Notes under the pieces: generated by a model
The model's input: only the letters and a program-made list of their open reading frames with translations
What the model was told of the DNA's origin: nothing
Database searches by the model: none
In this document: positions 1 through 6,822 of the stretch, one piece after another
Position numbering within the stretch: the first letter of the stretch is position 1
Layout: each line of letters starts with the position of its first letter
Assembly: GCA_041477005.1 (NCBI GenBank)
Contig: JBGOUJ010000057.1
Coordinates: 1-20,795, forward strand
Length of the DNA: 20,795 bases
DNA from: JBGOUJ01 sp041477005
GTDB lineage: Bacteria > Acidobacteriota > Terriglobia > Bryobacterales > JACQDG01
Reading direction: 5' to 3'
Position numbers and translations under genes: made by a program

Positions 1-27
1 CAGTAGGTTCCCCGTTACTCCACAGAG

Positions 28-846
28 TCATTCCTCTTCGTTCCGCAGCAACGGCTTGTTCGCGTACTGCGCGGGCACGGACACAATAGGCTCTGCCAAC
101 GCCACCTGCCCCTGACGGCGACCTACGACCCGAACATAGCCCCGGTAGCTGCCCCGATCGGCCTCGAGCGCCTTGATCTCGGCTGTATTGTCAGGCGCGA
201 TCGTCCGGTGCCAGTCCAGCCACAGTTGCCAGCCATCGGGCAGTGTGTCGGCCACGGCAATGTCCATGATGCCCGTCCGTTCCCAATGCCTGCGCCACCA
301 GGCCGCCGAATGCAGGCACCAGAGATCCTGGGTCCACCACTCGCGAAGATGATCAGGAAGGGAACCTTCGATTTCCCGCACCAGCCCAGCACCGGCAATT
401 CCAACCGGTCCGCCCGGCTTCACAAACCGAGCGAGGTAGTTCAGGTACAGGTCGTCCGTCCCGAAGTAATAGAAGGAGTCGACACAGACAATGGCGTCGA
501 AGAAGTCCGGGGCGAAGGGGAGCGACCGCGCATCGGCATGAAGCGGAAACACGCCATCCTCGACGCCCGCATCCCGGATGCGCTGCATGTTCTCCGAGGC
601 GCTGAACCAGAGGTCGGTAGCCCAAACCTGCACCCCGAATTCTCGCCGCAGAAAGATTGACGACGATGCCCGCCCGCAGCCGAGGTCCAACACCCTCATG
701 CCGGGCCGCAGGTCCAGTGCAGTCGTGAGCCACTCGGTCACCCACAGCACATTGGCCCCCCCGCTGGCGTTGGCCAGAACCCAATCCGGGTGGTATCGCG
801 AAGAGCGGGGAAAGCGCTCGGAGACGAGCCGCTGGTCTGAAGTCAT
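28..846 (-). CDS. Class I SAM-dependent methyltransferase
   Basis: A 272-residue protein with a Rossmann-type methyltransferase core. The SAM-binding motif I (VLDLGCGRAS, about residues 52-61) is followed by an acidic turn after the next strand (WATDLW), a 'HADARSLPF' segment typical of motif II/III, and a DAIVCVDSFYYFG strand near residues 118-130. The substrate cannot be read from the sequence. An AGGAG ribosome binding site lies about eight bases before the ATG at 846, which supports this start. There is no signal peptide, so it is cytosolic. It is the last of three same-strand gene units in the left part of the window, separated from the metallophosphoesterase gene by an attC-like hairpin at 882-950. 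This makes a mobile-cassette origin plausible (inference). Only 27 bases follow its stop in the window, so a following recombination site cannot be seen. Confidence 0.88.
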   Translation of the reverse strand: MTSDQRLVSERFPRSSRYHPDWVLANASGGANVLWVTEWLTTALDLRPGMRVLDLGCGRASSSIFLRREFGVQVWATDLWFSASENMQRIRDAGVEDGVFPLHADARSLPFAPDFFDAIVCVDSFYYFGTDDLYLNYLARFVKPGGPVGIAGAGLVREIEGSLPDHLREWWTQDLWCLHSAAWWRRHWERTGIMDIAVADTLPDGWQLWLDWHRTIAPDNTAEIKALEADRGSYRGYVRVVGRRQGQVALAEPIVSVPAQYANKPLLRNEEE

Positions 847-881
847 GTGGATCTCCTGTGCCGAACAATCATTTGGTTATT

Positions 882-950
882 GCCGAACGGCCCGGTTCAG
901 CCGCGTTGCGGAGCGCAACGCCCAACGCCGGCTGCAACCGGTTGTTCGGC
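882..950 (-). repeat. attC-like recombination hairpin A
   Basis: Read on the minus strand from 950 to 882, the site folds as follows. Outer box GCCGAAC (950-944) pairs with GTTCGGC (888-882). Unpaired spacers follow (AAC on the left, GGCC on the right). CGGTT (940-936) pairs with AACCG (897-893), a single unpaired G sits at 935, and CAGCC (934-930) pairs with GGCTG (902-898). The terminal stem is GCGTTGCG/CGCAACGC (921-914 with 910-903) with a three-base loop. Paired AAC/GTT boxes, an unpaired central spacer and one extrahelical base on the left arm are the known features of folded integron attC sites. The outer GTTCGGC departs from the textbook GTTRRRY at one base. A second GTTCGGC copy lies at 866-860, just before the methyltransferase gene. 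No integrase is visible, so the call is structural. Confidence 0.5.
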
Positions 951-1026
951 GGCGGCTGCTTCGATGGTTGTGAGATGCAATCATCTCGGTTTTGTTCGCC
1001 GCGGAGGGAGTGGTCTCCATTCGCTT

Positions 1027-1773
1027 TTACCTCAATTCGCCGCGGGTGAATACCTGAAGCATTTCTCCCTCGGATGGGGGTTGCAGGACGTAACGCGCCG
1101 CAAAATCTTGAGCTTGTGGGTAATTCGTTTCTCGAATGCGCTCAGCGGCTTTCGTGAGATCGTAGGGCGTGTGCCGAAGCTGAACGTTGGGTCCAAGTAA
1201 GAGCCAATAGGCGCCTGGTTCCCCAAACGGCATTCCCACACTGCCAGCATTCACAACTCGAACCCTTCCGATCGTTCGGTCAAACTGCATGTGCGTGTGA
1301 CCGCAGACGACCACAGGTACGTTGAGTCCTTCGAAGACCGGCAAGAGGCGGTCTTCCGGCGTGAGACGGGTAAATACCTCAGTTTCGCTTCGCGGTGTAG
1401 CATGGCAAAAGAGCACCTCGCCCAACCCGCGAATCTCGACACGGAGCGTTTTGGGCCAGCTAGCTAACAACCGCTCGTGTTCAGGAGGAAGCTGCTGCGC
1501 CGACCAGCGCACGGCCTCTCGAGCCTGTTCCGGGAGGGCGCCTGGGTCGGTGCCTGCTATCTGCGCAAGCACCGCAACCTCGCAATTACCTTGGATAAAC
1601 CGGACTGGAACATTGAGGTCCAGCAAACACGTGAGTGTTTCACGTTGCATCGGGCCCGGAAGCACATCGCCGCCGACCACTACATGGTCTACCGCTGCTT
1701 GACGAATATCTTGGAGCACAGCCTCAAGTGCGGGAAGGTTCCCATGAATGTCATAGAGAGCAGCGACCCGCAT
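1027..1773 (-). CDS. Calcineurin-like metallophosphoesterase (YfcE/ApaH-type fold)
   Basis: A 248-residue cytosolic metallophosphoesterase. Metal-binding motifs appear in the family order: D8-x-H10 in YDIHGN, G-D36 in VGGDVLPGP, N63 in GNCE (usually GNHE, so the H position is a Cys), H124 in FCHATP and the G-H159-T-H161 pair in CGHTHMQ. The frame stays open for 129 codons upstream, but the ATG at 1773 is the better start. Homology begins exactly there, and a GAGGAG ribosome binding site lies about nine bases before it. The likely role is hydrolysis of a phosphodiester or phosphomonoester; the substrate is unknown. The gene is flanked on both sides by attC-like hairpins (1812-1877 before it, 882-950 after it), which is the layout of an integron cassette. 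Confidence 0.88.
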   Translation of the reverse strand: MRVAALYDIHGNLPALEAVLQDIRQAAVDHVVVGGDVLPGPMQRETLTCLLDLNVPVRFIQGNCEVAVLAQIAGTDPGALPEQAREAVRWSAQQLPPEHERLLASWPKTLRVEIRGLGEVLFCHATPRSETEVFTRLTPEDRLLPVFEGLNVPVVVCGHTHMQFDRTIGRVRVVNAGSVGMPFGEPGAYWLLLGPNVQLRHTPYDLTKAAERIRETNYPQAQDFAARYVLQPPSEGEMLQVFTRGELR

Positions 1774-1811
1774 AACAGACCTCTCCTCTTTATCGAGGGA
1801 AATGATTAGCC

Positions 1812-1877
1812 GCCGAACGGACTCGGCATCACCCGCCGCCCGCCCTTTGGGCGGTCGGGTGCATGCCCTGCTTAGGC
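1812..1877 (-). repeat. attC-like recombination hairpin B
   Basis: On the minus strand from 1877 to 1812: left outer box GCCTAAG, three-base spacer CAG, GGCAT (1867-1863), a single unpaired G at 1862, then CACCCG (1861-1856). A GC-rich terminal stem with loop AAA at 1848-1846 comes next, then CGGGTG and ATGCC on the right arm, six-base spacer GAGTCC, and right box GTTCGGC (1818-1812). The left arm has exactly the geometry of hairpin A (7-base box, 3-base spacer, 5 bp, extrahelical G, next helix), and the right box is the same heptamer. The left box is imperfect (AAG where AAC is expected). The site lies between the stop of the DUF2442 gene and the start of the metallophosphoesterase gene, where a cassette recombination site should be. 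No T-tract follows, so a plain terminator is less likely. Confidence 0.48.
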
Positions 1878-1894
1878 CATTCTGGCTCACCGGC

Positions 1895-2191
1895 TCAGGC
1901 CTGTACTGCCTCCCAATTTCGGGCGAGTTGTCGAAAGGCTTGCTTATGCAAGGGCCAGTCATGCAGAGTTGCCGGGTCAAAGTCCGCTCCATTGGGCCAG
2001 ACCAGCGTGTGGACTTCGGGATCGATCCGAACTTGGTTGAACAACCGCTGGTCGCGCAGTGGACCATACATTTCGCCCGCAAGAATTGGTCGAAAATCGA
2101 TGGTCCGCTCGGTCTCGTCGTCGAAGCGAACGCGGAGCGTGTAAGGAGAAACGATTTCAAACGAACGAACTCGATAAATCGGATGTTTCAT
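1895..2191 (-). CDS. DUF2442 domain protein, antitoxin-like partner of DUF4160
   Basis: A 98-residue protein. The core 'VRSFEIVSPYTLRVRFDDETERTIDF' pattern (about residues 7-32) and the following 'GEMYGPLRDQRLFNQVRIDPEVHTLVWPNGADFDP' pattern are characteristic of DUF2442. In this family a short beta-rich protein is commonly encoded next to a DUF4160 protein, and the pair is regarded as a probable toxin-antitoxin system. The ATG at 2191 is chosen because it has an AGGTGG ribosome binding site about five bases upstream and because the domain starts here. An upstream in-frame ATG at 2254 would read through the end of the neighbouring gene. Its partner lies immediately upstream (2200-2472) but is broken, so this is the surviving half of the pair. 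The function is inferred from family context only. Confidence 0.85.
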   Translation of the reverse strand: MKHPIYRVRSFEIVSPYTLRVRFDDETERTIDFRPILAGEMYGPLRDQRLFNQVRIDPEVHTLVWPNGADFDPATLHDWPLHKQAFRQLARNWEAVQA

Positions 2192-2199
2192 ACAACCAC

Positions 2200-2472
2200 C
2201 TATCGCAATGGCTCGATCGGCGTGGGCTTCCGCCCTTCTTGCAACCGTTGCCAATCGACTCTCAACTCAGCCTAATGCAACTCTGGCCCATGCTTCCACT
2301 AGCCGGATCTGCCTCCTCGGTAATGAACCCGCGATCATCTCGACAGGATCAATACTGAAGATCCCGACTTCTTCCGGGTAATACACGCGTGAAAATGCGC
2401 AACGTGATGTGGTGAGCCTGCCTCAGCAAACATACGAACGATGATTCCGAAGAACCGGCTGAGTTCCAGCAC
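2200..2472 (-). pseudogene. Decayed DUF4160 gene (presumed toxin partner of DUF2442)
   Basis: Three minus-strand frames together give a recognisable DUF4160 protein. The N-terminal part is 'LELSRFFGIIVRMFAEAGSPHHVAHFHA', the middle part 'YYPEEVGIFSIDPVEMIAGSLPRRQIRLVEAWAR' and the end 'AELRVDWQRLQEGRKPTPIEPLR', with a stop at 2202-2200. The first and second parts are joined by an indel just after HFHA (near 2380). The second and third are joined by another indel after EAWAR (near 2283). A TAG replaces the expected Gln or Glu codon after LH. Three lesions argue for real decay and not one sequencing error. The stop is eight bases before the DUF2442 start, the usual pair arrangement. The probable start is the GTG at 2472, with a TAGAAT -10-like box about seven bases before it, which could mean leaderless expression. 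Confidence 0.8.
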
Positions 2473-2501
2473 GCACCCATTCTACCGCGCGCCGTGCCTC
2501 C

Positions 2502-2539
2502 CCGGCGCGGCTCAGTCGCTCAACCGCGAGCGGCGCCGG
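2502..2539. repeat. Imperfect inverted repeat upstream of the DUF4160 remnant
   Basis: CCGGCGCGGCTC at 2502-2513 and GAGCGGCGCCGG at 2528-2539 are complementary with one mismatch, separated by 14 bases. It lies between the weak attC-like site at 2545-2604 and the start of the decayed DUF4160 gene. It could be an operator for the toxin-antitoxin pair or part of a cassette boundary; the sequence alone does not decide. Confidence 0.4.
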
Positions 2540-2544
2540 ATAAC

Positions 2545-2604
2545 GCCTCGAATCTGCGCTGCCCGGCCGATCGCCGCTCGTCGGTCGCAGCGCCCTGTTC
2601 GGCC
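2545..2604 (-). repeat. Possible third attC-like hairpin (C), degenerate
   Basis: On the minus strand the left arm repeats the pattern of hairpins A and B: GCCGAAC (2603-2597), a three-base spacer AGG, GCGCT (2593-2589), then G at 2588. GCGCTGC pairs perfectly with GCAGCGC (2562-2556), and CCGA/TCGG pairs inside it. The right outer box is poor: TTCGAGGC at 2552-2545 can pair with GCCGAA only with a two-base bulge, or a GTT further on at 2543-2541 could serve. It sits just before the DUF4160/DUF2442 unit, where the site of a preceding cassette would fall. Taken alone it would not be convincing. Confidence 0.28.
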
Positions 2605-2736
2605 AGCCCTTGATTCGCCGGCGCCCGACTTCGGACGGATGATTGCGTTGCCCGCCCTTGCTTGAACTCGATAGCGTGAGCTATGCACTCGCCTGCCGAA
2701 ACTACATCGTAGCAGAATGGTGAGAAACCCAATTTT

Positions 2737-2806
2737 AACGCAGAGACGCGGAGAGCGCAGAGGAAACCCCTGTTTTCGATCTCTGCGTGCTCCGCGTCTC
2801 TGCGTT
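2737..2806. repeat. R1 palindromic repeat, copy a
   Basis: A 26-base arm AACGCAGAGACGCGGAGAGC... is repeated in inverted orientation with very few mismatches across an 18-base loop. The conserved core is CGCAGAGACGCGGAG. The same core recurs at 6823, 8269, 11344, 17989 and 18149. The rest of the stretch 2605-2915 shows no gene that I can support. Confidence 0.85.
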
Positions 2807-2915
2807 GACATGGACGTTCCCGGCTTCCTCGTCCTCCCCGCGGGCGCGGCAGCGCACCCGGGCCTTCCCGGAAAACGTACGCGCTCAAGCCTCCCCGATT
2901 ACACCTCTTCTCGAC

Positions 2916-3300
2916 CTACCCGACCAGACAATGGCAACCGCCCGCCTCCAGTGGGTTCCGCCGGGACGCGAGCAGCAGCGTGGGTTGGGATTCCTGTCGA
3001 GCGCTGCCCGCGACGGGCATCCGTTCCGACGCCCGCTGCTCGAATCCGCACTGCTCCACCAGCTTCCTCGCCTCCTCCATCCGGCCCGGCGGCGCCCACA
3101 TCGCCAGCAGCACCTCGCCCGTAGAGGGCTGCGAAATCCTCCGGCGGGGGCGCCGCGCTTTCGGCTGGTCGCCCTCAGCCTTCTCGGCCGCAGCCGAGAC
3201 GGCCAGTTTGCCCGACTCGACCAGCACGATCAGCCGGCGATCGCCGAGTTTGAGGAGCTTCGCCGCGTGCTCGACCGAGCGTGGTGAGACGTTGAGCAGC
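2916..3300 (-). pseudogene. C-terminal part of the frameshifted ParB-domain gene
   Basis: This is the continuation of the ParB-like protein in another minus-strand frame. After the join near 3300 it reads 'LLNVSPRSVEHAAKLLKLGDRRLIVLVESGKLAVSAAAEKAEGDQPKA'. This is the helix-turn-helix-like segment expected after the ParB nuclease domain (the pattern 'NVSPRSVEHAAKL' is typical), followed by a basic, less conserved tail ending at 2916. Restoring one C in the sequence GCCCGC-TGCTC rejoins the two frames. The piece has no obvious start of its own with a ribosome binding site. It is a fragment if the deletion is real, or the tail of an intact ~270-residue protein if it is a sequencing error. Confidence 0.75.
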
Positions 3301-3727
3301 GGGCCGCGTTGTCATCCGACTTGCCCGAGCGCAAATTTGCGCTCGATATCCCCTTTGATTTCGCTGCCTTACCCGCTTCTTCCGCCAGCTTCTCCTTTAG
3401 CCGCGCGGCCAGCATCGCGCGCTGGCTCTCGTTCAGGGGCCGCCGGCGCAGGTTCAGCGAAATCACCAGCTCGAGCGCCGAGCCCTTCCCGTCCCAGGAT
3501 TCGAACCGCGGCTCCACGCCGGCCGTGAGGCAGGCGCGCAGGCGATTGCGGCCGTCCAGAATGCGCCCATCGGAATGAAGCAGGATCGGCGTCCGCAGGC
3601 CGTTCCGGCGGATGTCCTCCACCAGTTCGTCAAACTCCGGGCCCTCTATCAGTGGAAACAGGTTCGCGATCGGATGCGCCCCTATCGTGGCGGGATCCGG
3701 GATCCCGCCGGACTGCTTCTGCGTCAT
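3230..3727 (-). CDS. ParB/Spo0J-type nuclease-domain protein, frameshifted
   Basis: The readable 165-residue product carries a ParB N-terminal domain: 'HPIANLFPLIEGPEFDELVEDIRRNGLRTPILLHSDGRILDGRNRLRAC' at about residues 18-66, including the DGRNR box that binds nucleotide in the ParB fold. A segment 'LNLRRRPLNESQRAMLAARL' follows at about residues 91-110. From about residue 142 the sequence becomes a low-complexity Ser/Arg run, which is out-of-frame translation. The true continuation is in the next frame down to 2916. A GGAGAG ribosome binding site precedes the ATG at 3727. No parA gene is adjacent. Stand-alone ParB-domain proteins of this length are common on phages, plasmids and genomic islands, so a role in chromosome partitioning should not be assumed. 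Confidence 0.78.
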   Translation of the reverse strand: MTQKQSGGIPDPATIGAHPIANLFPLIEGPEFDELVEDIRRNGLRTPILLHSDGRILDGRNRLRACLTAGVEPRFESWDGKGSALELVISLNLRRRPLNESQRAMLAARLKEKLAEEAGKAAKSKGISSANLRSGKSDDNAARCSTSHHARSSTRRSSSNSAIAG

Positions 3728-3883
3728 GTTGATATTCTCTCCGGACCGGACGCGGCCCGGCGCCTCCCTTTACCTCCTAATCAAGTTGCTCCCGACGGCC
3801 GGCTCGTGTATGCTTCTTCTCGTCACGGAAGATTACCAGGACAGCGAGGGCCGTAAGCGCTGCCCTGTCCGCTGAGAACTGCG

Positions 3884-5131
3884 ATGACCTTTCTCTACCG
3901 ACTTGCCTTGCTGTTTCTCGCCGCCCTGCTCGCCGGCCGCGCGCAAGACTCTTTCGAGCTGAAGGACGGCGACCGCGTGGTGTTTTACGGCGACAGCATC
4001 ACCGATCAGCGCCTCTACACCACCTTCGCCGAGACCTATATAGTCACACGCTTCCCGCAGCGGAAGATTGATTTTGTCCACTCCGGCTGGGGCGGCGACC
4101 GCGTCGACGGCGGCGGAGGCGGGCCGATCGGCCTGCGGCTGCAGCGTGACGTGATCGCCTACCGGCCTACCGTAGTCACGATCATGCTCGGCATGAACGA
4201 CGGCCGCTACCGCGCCTTCGATGCCGACATCTTCAATACCTACGCCGGCGGCTACGAGCGCATCGTCCAGGCCTTGAAGGCGGCGCTTCCCAGCCTCCGC
4301 CTCACCTTGATCCAACCCTCGCCCTATGACGACGTCACCCGGCCGCCGACGTTCCCGGGCGGCTATAACACCGTTCTGGTCCGCTACGGGCAGTTCGTCA
4401 AAGAACTGGCCCAGCGTAACGGCCTGGCGGTCGCCGACTTAAACAGCTCCGTGGCAGCCGCGCTCGAGAAAGCCAAAGCCGCCGACCCCCAGATGGCCCA
4501 GAGAATCGTGCCCGATCGCGTGCACCCCGCCGCCGGCGGCCACCTGCTGATGGCCGAGGCGCTGCTGCAATCCTGGCACGCGCCGCAGCGGGTCACTTCC
4601 GTCCGCATCGATGCCGCGCTCGGTCGCGTGGAGGATTCCGAGAACACCACCGTGACCGCACTCCGCGCGGGTGACTCCCTTTCCTGGGAGCAAACCGACA
4701 AAGCGCTGCCCATGCCCATCGATTGGAAAGACCCGGTGCTCGCGCTGGCCGTGCGTTCCTCTGATTTCGTACAGGCGCTCGATCGGCAGCCGCTGCAAGT
4801 CACCGGCCTGAAGGCGCCTCGCTATACGCTGAAAATCGACGGAGAGCCGGTCGGAGCGTTCGCCAAGGGCGAGCTGGCCGAAGGCGTGAACCTCGCCGTG
4901 CTGCCGACGCCCATGGCCGCGCAAGCCGCCGCCGTTCACGCCCTGACCCTGAAGCACAATGCCGTACACTTCACGCGGTGGCGGCAGATCCAGCTTCCTC
5001 TCGACGCCGACAGCGTTCCCCAGAAGCACGCGGCGCTGGGCGCTCTCGATGCCTTGGAAACCGAGCTGATCAACTCGCAGCGCGCCGCGGCCCAGCCGAA
5101 GCTGCGCAGCTACGAGCTGATCCCGCAATAG
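3884..5131 (+). CDS. Exported SGNH/GDSL-type hydrolase
   Basis: A 415-residue protein with a hydrophobic N-terminal signal peptide (about residues 4-20, cleavage likely after GRA). SGNH blocks follow in order: block I with the nucleophile in FYGDSIT (Ser38), block II SGWGGDR (Gly70 or Gly71), block III LGMND (Asn105), and block V DRVHP (Asp211, His214). The hydrolase domain ends near residue 230; the remaining ~180 residues are a second domain of unknown function. Proteins of this type act as esterases or deacetylases on carbohydrate or lipid esters outside the cytoplasm. The gene is divergent from the ParB-like gene with about 155 bases between them. No strong ribosome binding site is visible before the ATG, but homology and the signal peptide fit this start. 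Confidence 0.9.
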   Translation: MTFLYRLALLFLAALLAGRAQDSFELKDGDRVVFYGDSITDQRLYTTFAETYIVTRFPQRKIDFVHSGWGGDRVDGGGGGPIGLRLQRDVIAYRPTVVTIMLGMNDGRYRAFDADIFNTYAGGYERIVQALKAALPSLRLTLIQPSPYDDVTRPPTFPGGYNTVLVRYGQFVKELAQRNGLAVADLNSSVAAALEKAKAADPQMAQRIVPDRVHPAAGGHLLMAEALLQSWHAPQRVTSVRIDAALGRVEDSENTTVTALRAGDSLSWEQTDKALPMPIDWKDPVLALAVRSSDFVQALDRQPLQVTGLKAPRYTLKIDGEPVGAFAKGELAEGVNLAVLPTPMAAQAAAVHALTLKHNAVHFTRWRQIQLPLDADSVPQKHAALGALDALETELINSQRAAAQPKLRSYELIPQ

Positions 5132-5245
5132 CGGCCCAACAAGACCCGGTCCAAACCGGATTGCTTCCGCGCCCCGAGTAGTATATGCTCCACCCAAAAG
5201 GAGAGCTGGACGCACGTCTCTTATAATAAACGAAGGAGCATCCAT

Positions 5246-6364
5246 ATGATGAAACGAAGAGAGTTCGGTGAGAGGCTTGTTAGCGGCGTTATCGGCGCCG
5301 GTGTCGCCGGCTCGGCAACCCCCGGAACTGCCTCCGCACAGGCGGCGCGTGCCCCTAAGAAAAATGCCCTGATGCATGTCGGGGGCGACTACCACAGTGT
5401 CGCAGGCGGCCGAGGGGCCGGTATCACGGCAAAGGCAAACCTGGAGTACAATTTGCGCTATGGCGTCAAGCATCTCACCGTACAGATGGCAAAACGTTCC
5501 CCGGACGGCGGCTGGGATCTGGATGAGCTGAAGATGATGAAAGAGAATTGCGACAAATATGGCGTCAATCTCGAAGCCATAAGAATGGATCCCAATTACA
5601 TTACGCTGAGAAAAGGCCCGGAGCGCGACCGCGAGCTTGACAACATCATTGGCAATATCAGAAAGGCCGCTCAAGTAGGCGTAAAGCTAATCACTTATCA
5701 CTGGACCGTGATACCAATCCGACGAAACGTGCAAACACCGGGGCGGGGAGGAGTCACCTACGCGGCTTTCAAACTGGAGGACAATTGGAAGGATCTGCCC
5801 GTGGGAGAGTCAGGTAGGGTTACTTCCGACGATTACTGGGAACGCATCGGTTATTTCCTCGACAAAGTAATACCGGTAGCCAAACAATACGATGTGAGAA
5901 TGGCCTGCCATCCCTATGACCCACCGGGGCTTCCATTCGGCTATCAGGGCGCGGAGAACTGGGATTCGCCATCCGTCTTTGAAGCAATCAAGCGATACGA
6001 GGCGATTGTCAACAGCCCTTACAATGGGTTCCAGTTGTGTCTTGGGACAACTGGCGAGGGGTTGAAGAACCCGAACAAAGAAGTCCTCCCCATTGTCCAA
6101 TACCTCGGTGAACGTGGCAAAATTTACCAAATCCATATGCGCAACATCCGCGGCGGACTTCACAACTTCGCAGAAGTGTTCCCCGATGAAGGAGATATGG
6201 ATTTTCAGAGGATCATGCGAATCTTGAGGGACGTGCAATTTGCCGGCGCGATGTGCCCTGACCATATGCCGCATCATCCTGACGACCCGGGCAGCTTACA
6301 GTCGTATGCTTTCGGTTATGGCTATATCAAGGCGCTGATTCAGGCGGTGAATGCCGAGGTATGA
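5246..6364 (+). CDS. Tat-exported mannonate-dehydratase-like TIM-barrel protein
   Basis: A 372-residue protein with a twin-arginine leader (KRREF, residues 3-7, then a small-residue hydrophobic stretch to about residue 32). The TIM-barrel fold carries the residues expected in mannonate dehydratase (UxuA family): His222 in CHPYDPP, Cys265 in LCLGTTGE, His297 in QIHMRNI, and Asp339-His340 in CPDHMPHH. 'EVFPDEGDMDF' (about 310-320) is also typical. Classic UxuA is cytosolic and converts D-mannonate to 2-keto-3-deoxygluconate; an exported version may act on another sugar acid. An AAGGAG site lies seven bases before the first ATG (5246); a second ATG follows directly. A TATAAT box at 5222-5227 is too close to serve clearly. 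Codon use is noticeably less GC-rich than in neighbouring genes, which hints at transfer. Confidence 0.85.
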   Translation: MMKRREFGERLVSGVIGAGVAGSATPGTASAQAARAPKKNALMHVGGDYHSVAGGRGAGITAKANLEYNLRYGVKHLTVQMAKRSPDGGWDLDELKMMKENCDKYGVNLEAIRMDPNYITLRKGPERDRELDNIIGNIRKAAQVGVKLITYHWTVIPIRRNVQTPGRGGVTYAAFKLEDNWKDLPVGESGRVTSDDYWERIGYFLDKVIPVAKQYDVRMACHPYDPPGLPFGYQGAENWDSPSVFEAIKRYEAIVNSPYNGFQLCLGTTGEGLKNPNKEVLPIVQYLGERGKIYQIHMRNIRGGLHNFAEVFPDEGDMDFQRIMRILRDVQFAGAMCPDHMPHHPDDPGSLQSYAFGYGYIKALIQAVNAEV

Positions 6365-6380
6365 GGGCGGTTGACAGACA

Positions 6381-6779
6381 ATGACAACCGAGATCAACGA
6401 TTCGGCCTACGCCAAACTGCTGGCGAAATCTCGCCCACGCCCCATTCGCACCGACGACGAACACGCGCGGCTCACCCGGATGCTGCTGGAGCTGGACGAG
6501 CGCGAGGATCCTTCGCGGGAAGAGGAGGCCCTGGCAGAAGTGGCGACCCTGCTCATCGAAGATTACGAAGAGAAGCGCGATCCACTGTTCCGCGTGTCGC
6601 CCAACGAATCGCTCAAGGCCCTCATGGAGGAGCGTGGGCTCAAGCACAAGGACATCTGGCCTATTCTGGGCAACAAGGGAGCGGCCACGGAAGTCCTGAG
6701 CGGGCGGCGTTCCATCAGCACGGCACAAGCCAAGCGGTTGGCGGAGTTCTTTCACGTACCCATTGAGCTGTTCGTCTGA
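6381..6779 (+). CDS. Orphan HigA-type antitoxin (XRE-like helix-turn-helix), duplicate copy
   Basis: A 132-residue HigA-family protein (COG5499-like). It has an acidic N-terminal half with EEEALAEV around residues 49-56, and a C-terminal helix-turn-helix with 'LMEERGLKHKDIWPILGNKGAATEVLSGRRSIS' followed by 'AQAKRLAEFFHVPIELF'. It is about 90 percent identical to the HigA at 7813-8217; I count 13 amino-acid changes against about 4 silent ones. The duplicated block begins at the start codon and runs on past the stop into the R1 repeat. Unlike the other copy it has no toxin gene: the gene in front of it is the mannonate-dehydratase-like gene, 16 bases upstream. No clear ribosome binding site is present, so expression is uncertain. 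It could still cross-neutralise the HigB toxin at 7529. Confidence 0.85.
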   Translation: MTTEINDSAYAKLLAKSRPRPIRTDDEHARLTRMLLELDEREDPSREEEALAEVATLLIEDYEEKRDPLFRVSPNESLKALMEERGLKHKDIWPILGNKGAATEVLSGRRSISTAQAKRLAEFFHVPIELFV

Positions 6780-6822
6780 CGCCCGCTGGGTCGGCTGCTA
6801 GAAACAAGCCCCGGAAAACCAT

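Noticed and set aside
903..921. Perfect 8-bp hairpin GCGTTGCG-GAG-CGCAACGC as a rho-independent terminator
   Set aside because: No T-run follows on either strand, and the hairpin is the tip of a much longer structured element (882-950) that fits an attC-like site better.
1774..2160. Longer start for the metallophosphoesterase gene (129 extra codons)
   Set aside because: The extension runs through the attC-like hairpin and antisense across DUF2442 coding sequence in another frame. The internal ATG at 1773 has a strong ribosome binding site exactly where family homology starts.
2737..2806. R1 palindromes as a CRISPR array
   Set aside because: The copies are kilobases apart and internally palindromic, with no regularly spaced unique spacers and no cas genes.
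5222..5227. TATAAT box as the promoter of the mannonate-dehydratase-like gene
   Set aside because: Transcription would begin within the ribosome binding site, and no -35 element is found at the right distance. It may be chance in an AT-rich spot.
4439..5674. 411-codon open frame on the minus strand
   Set aside because: It lies antisense to the SGNH hydrolase and the start of the mannonate-dehydratase-like gene, has no family motif and is rich in Gly, Arg, Leu and His as expected for an antisense frame in GC-rich DNA.
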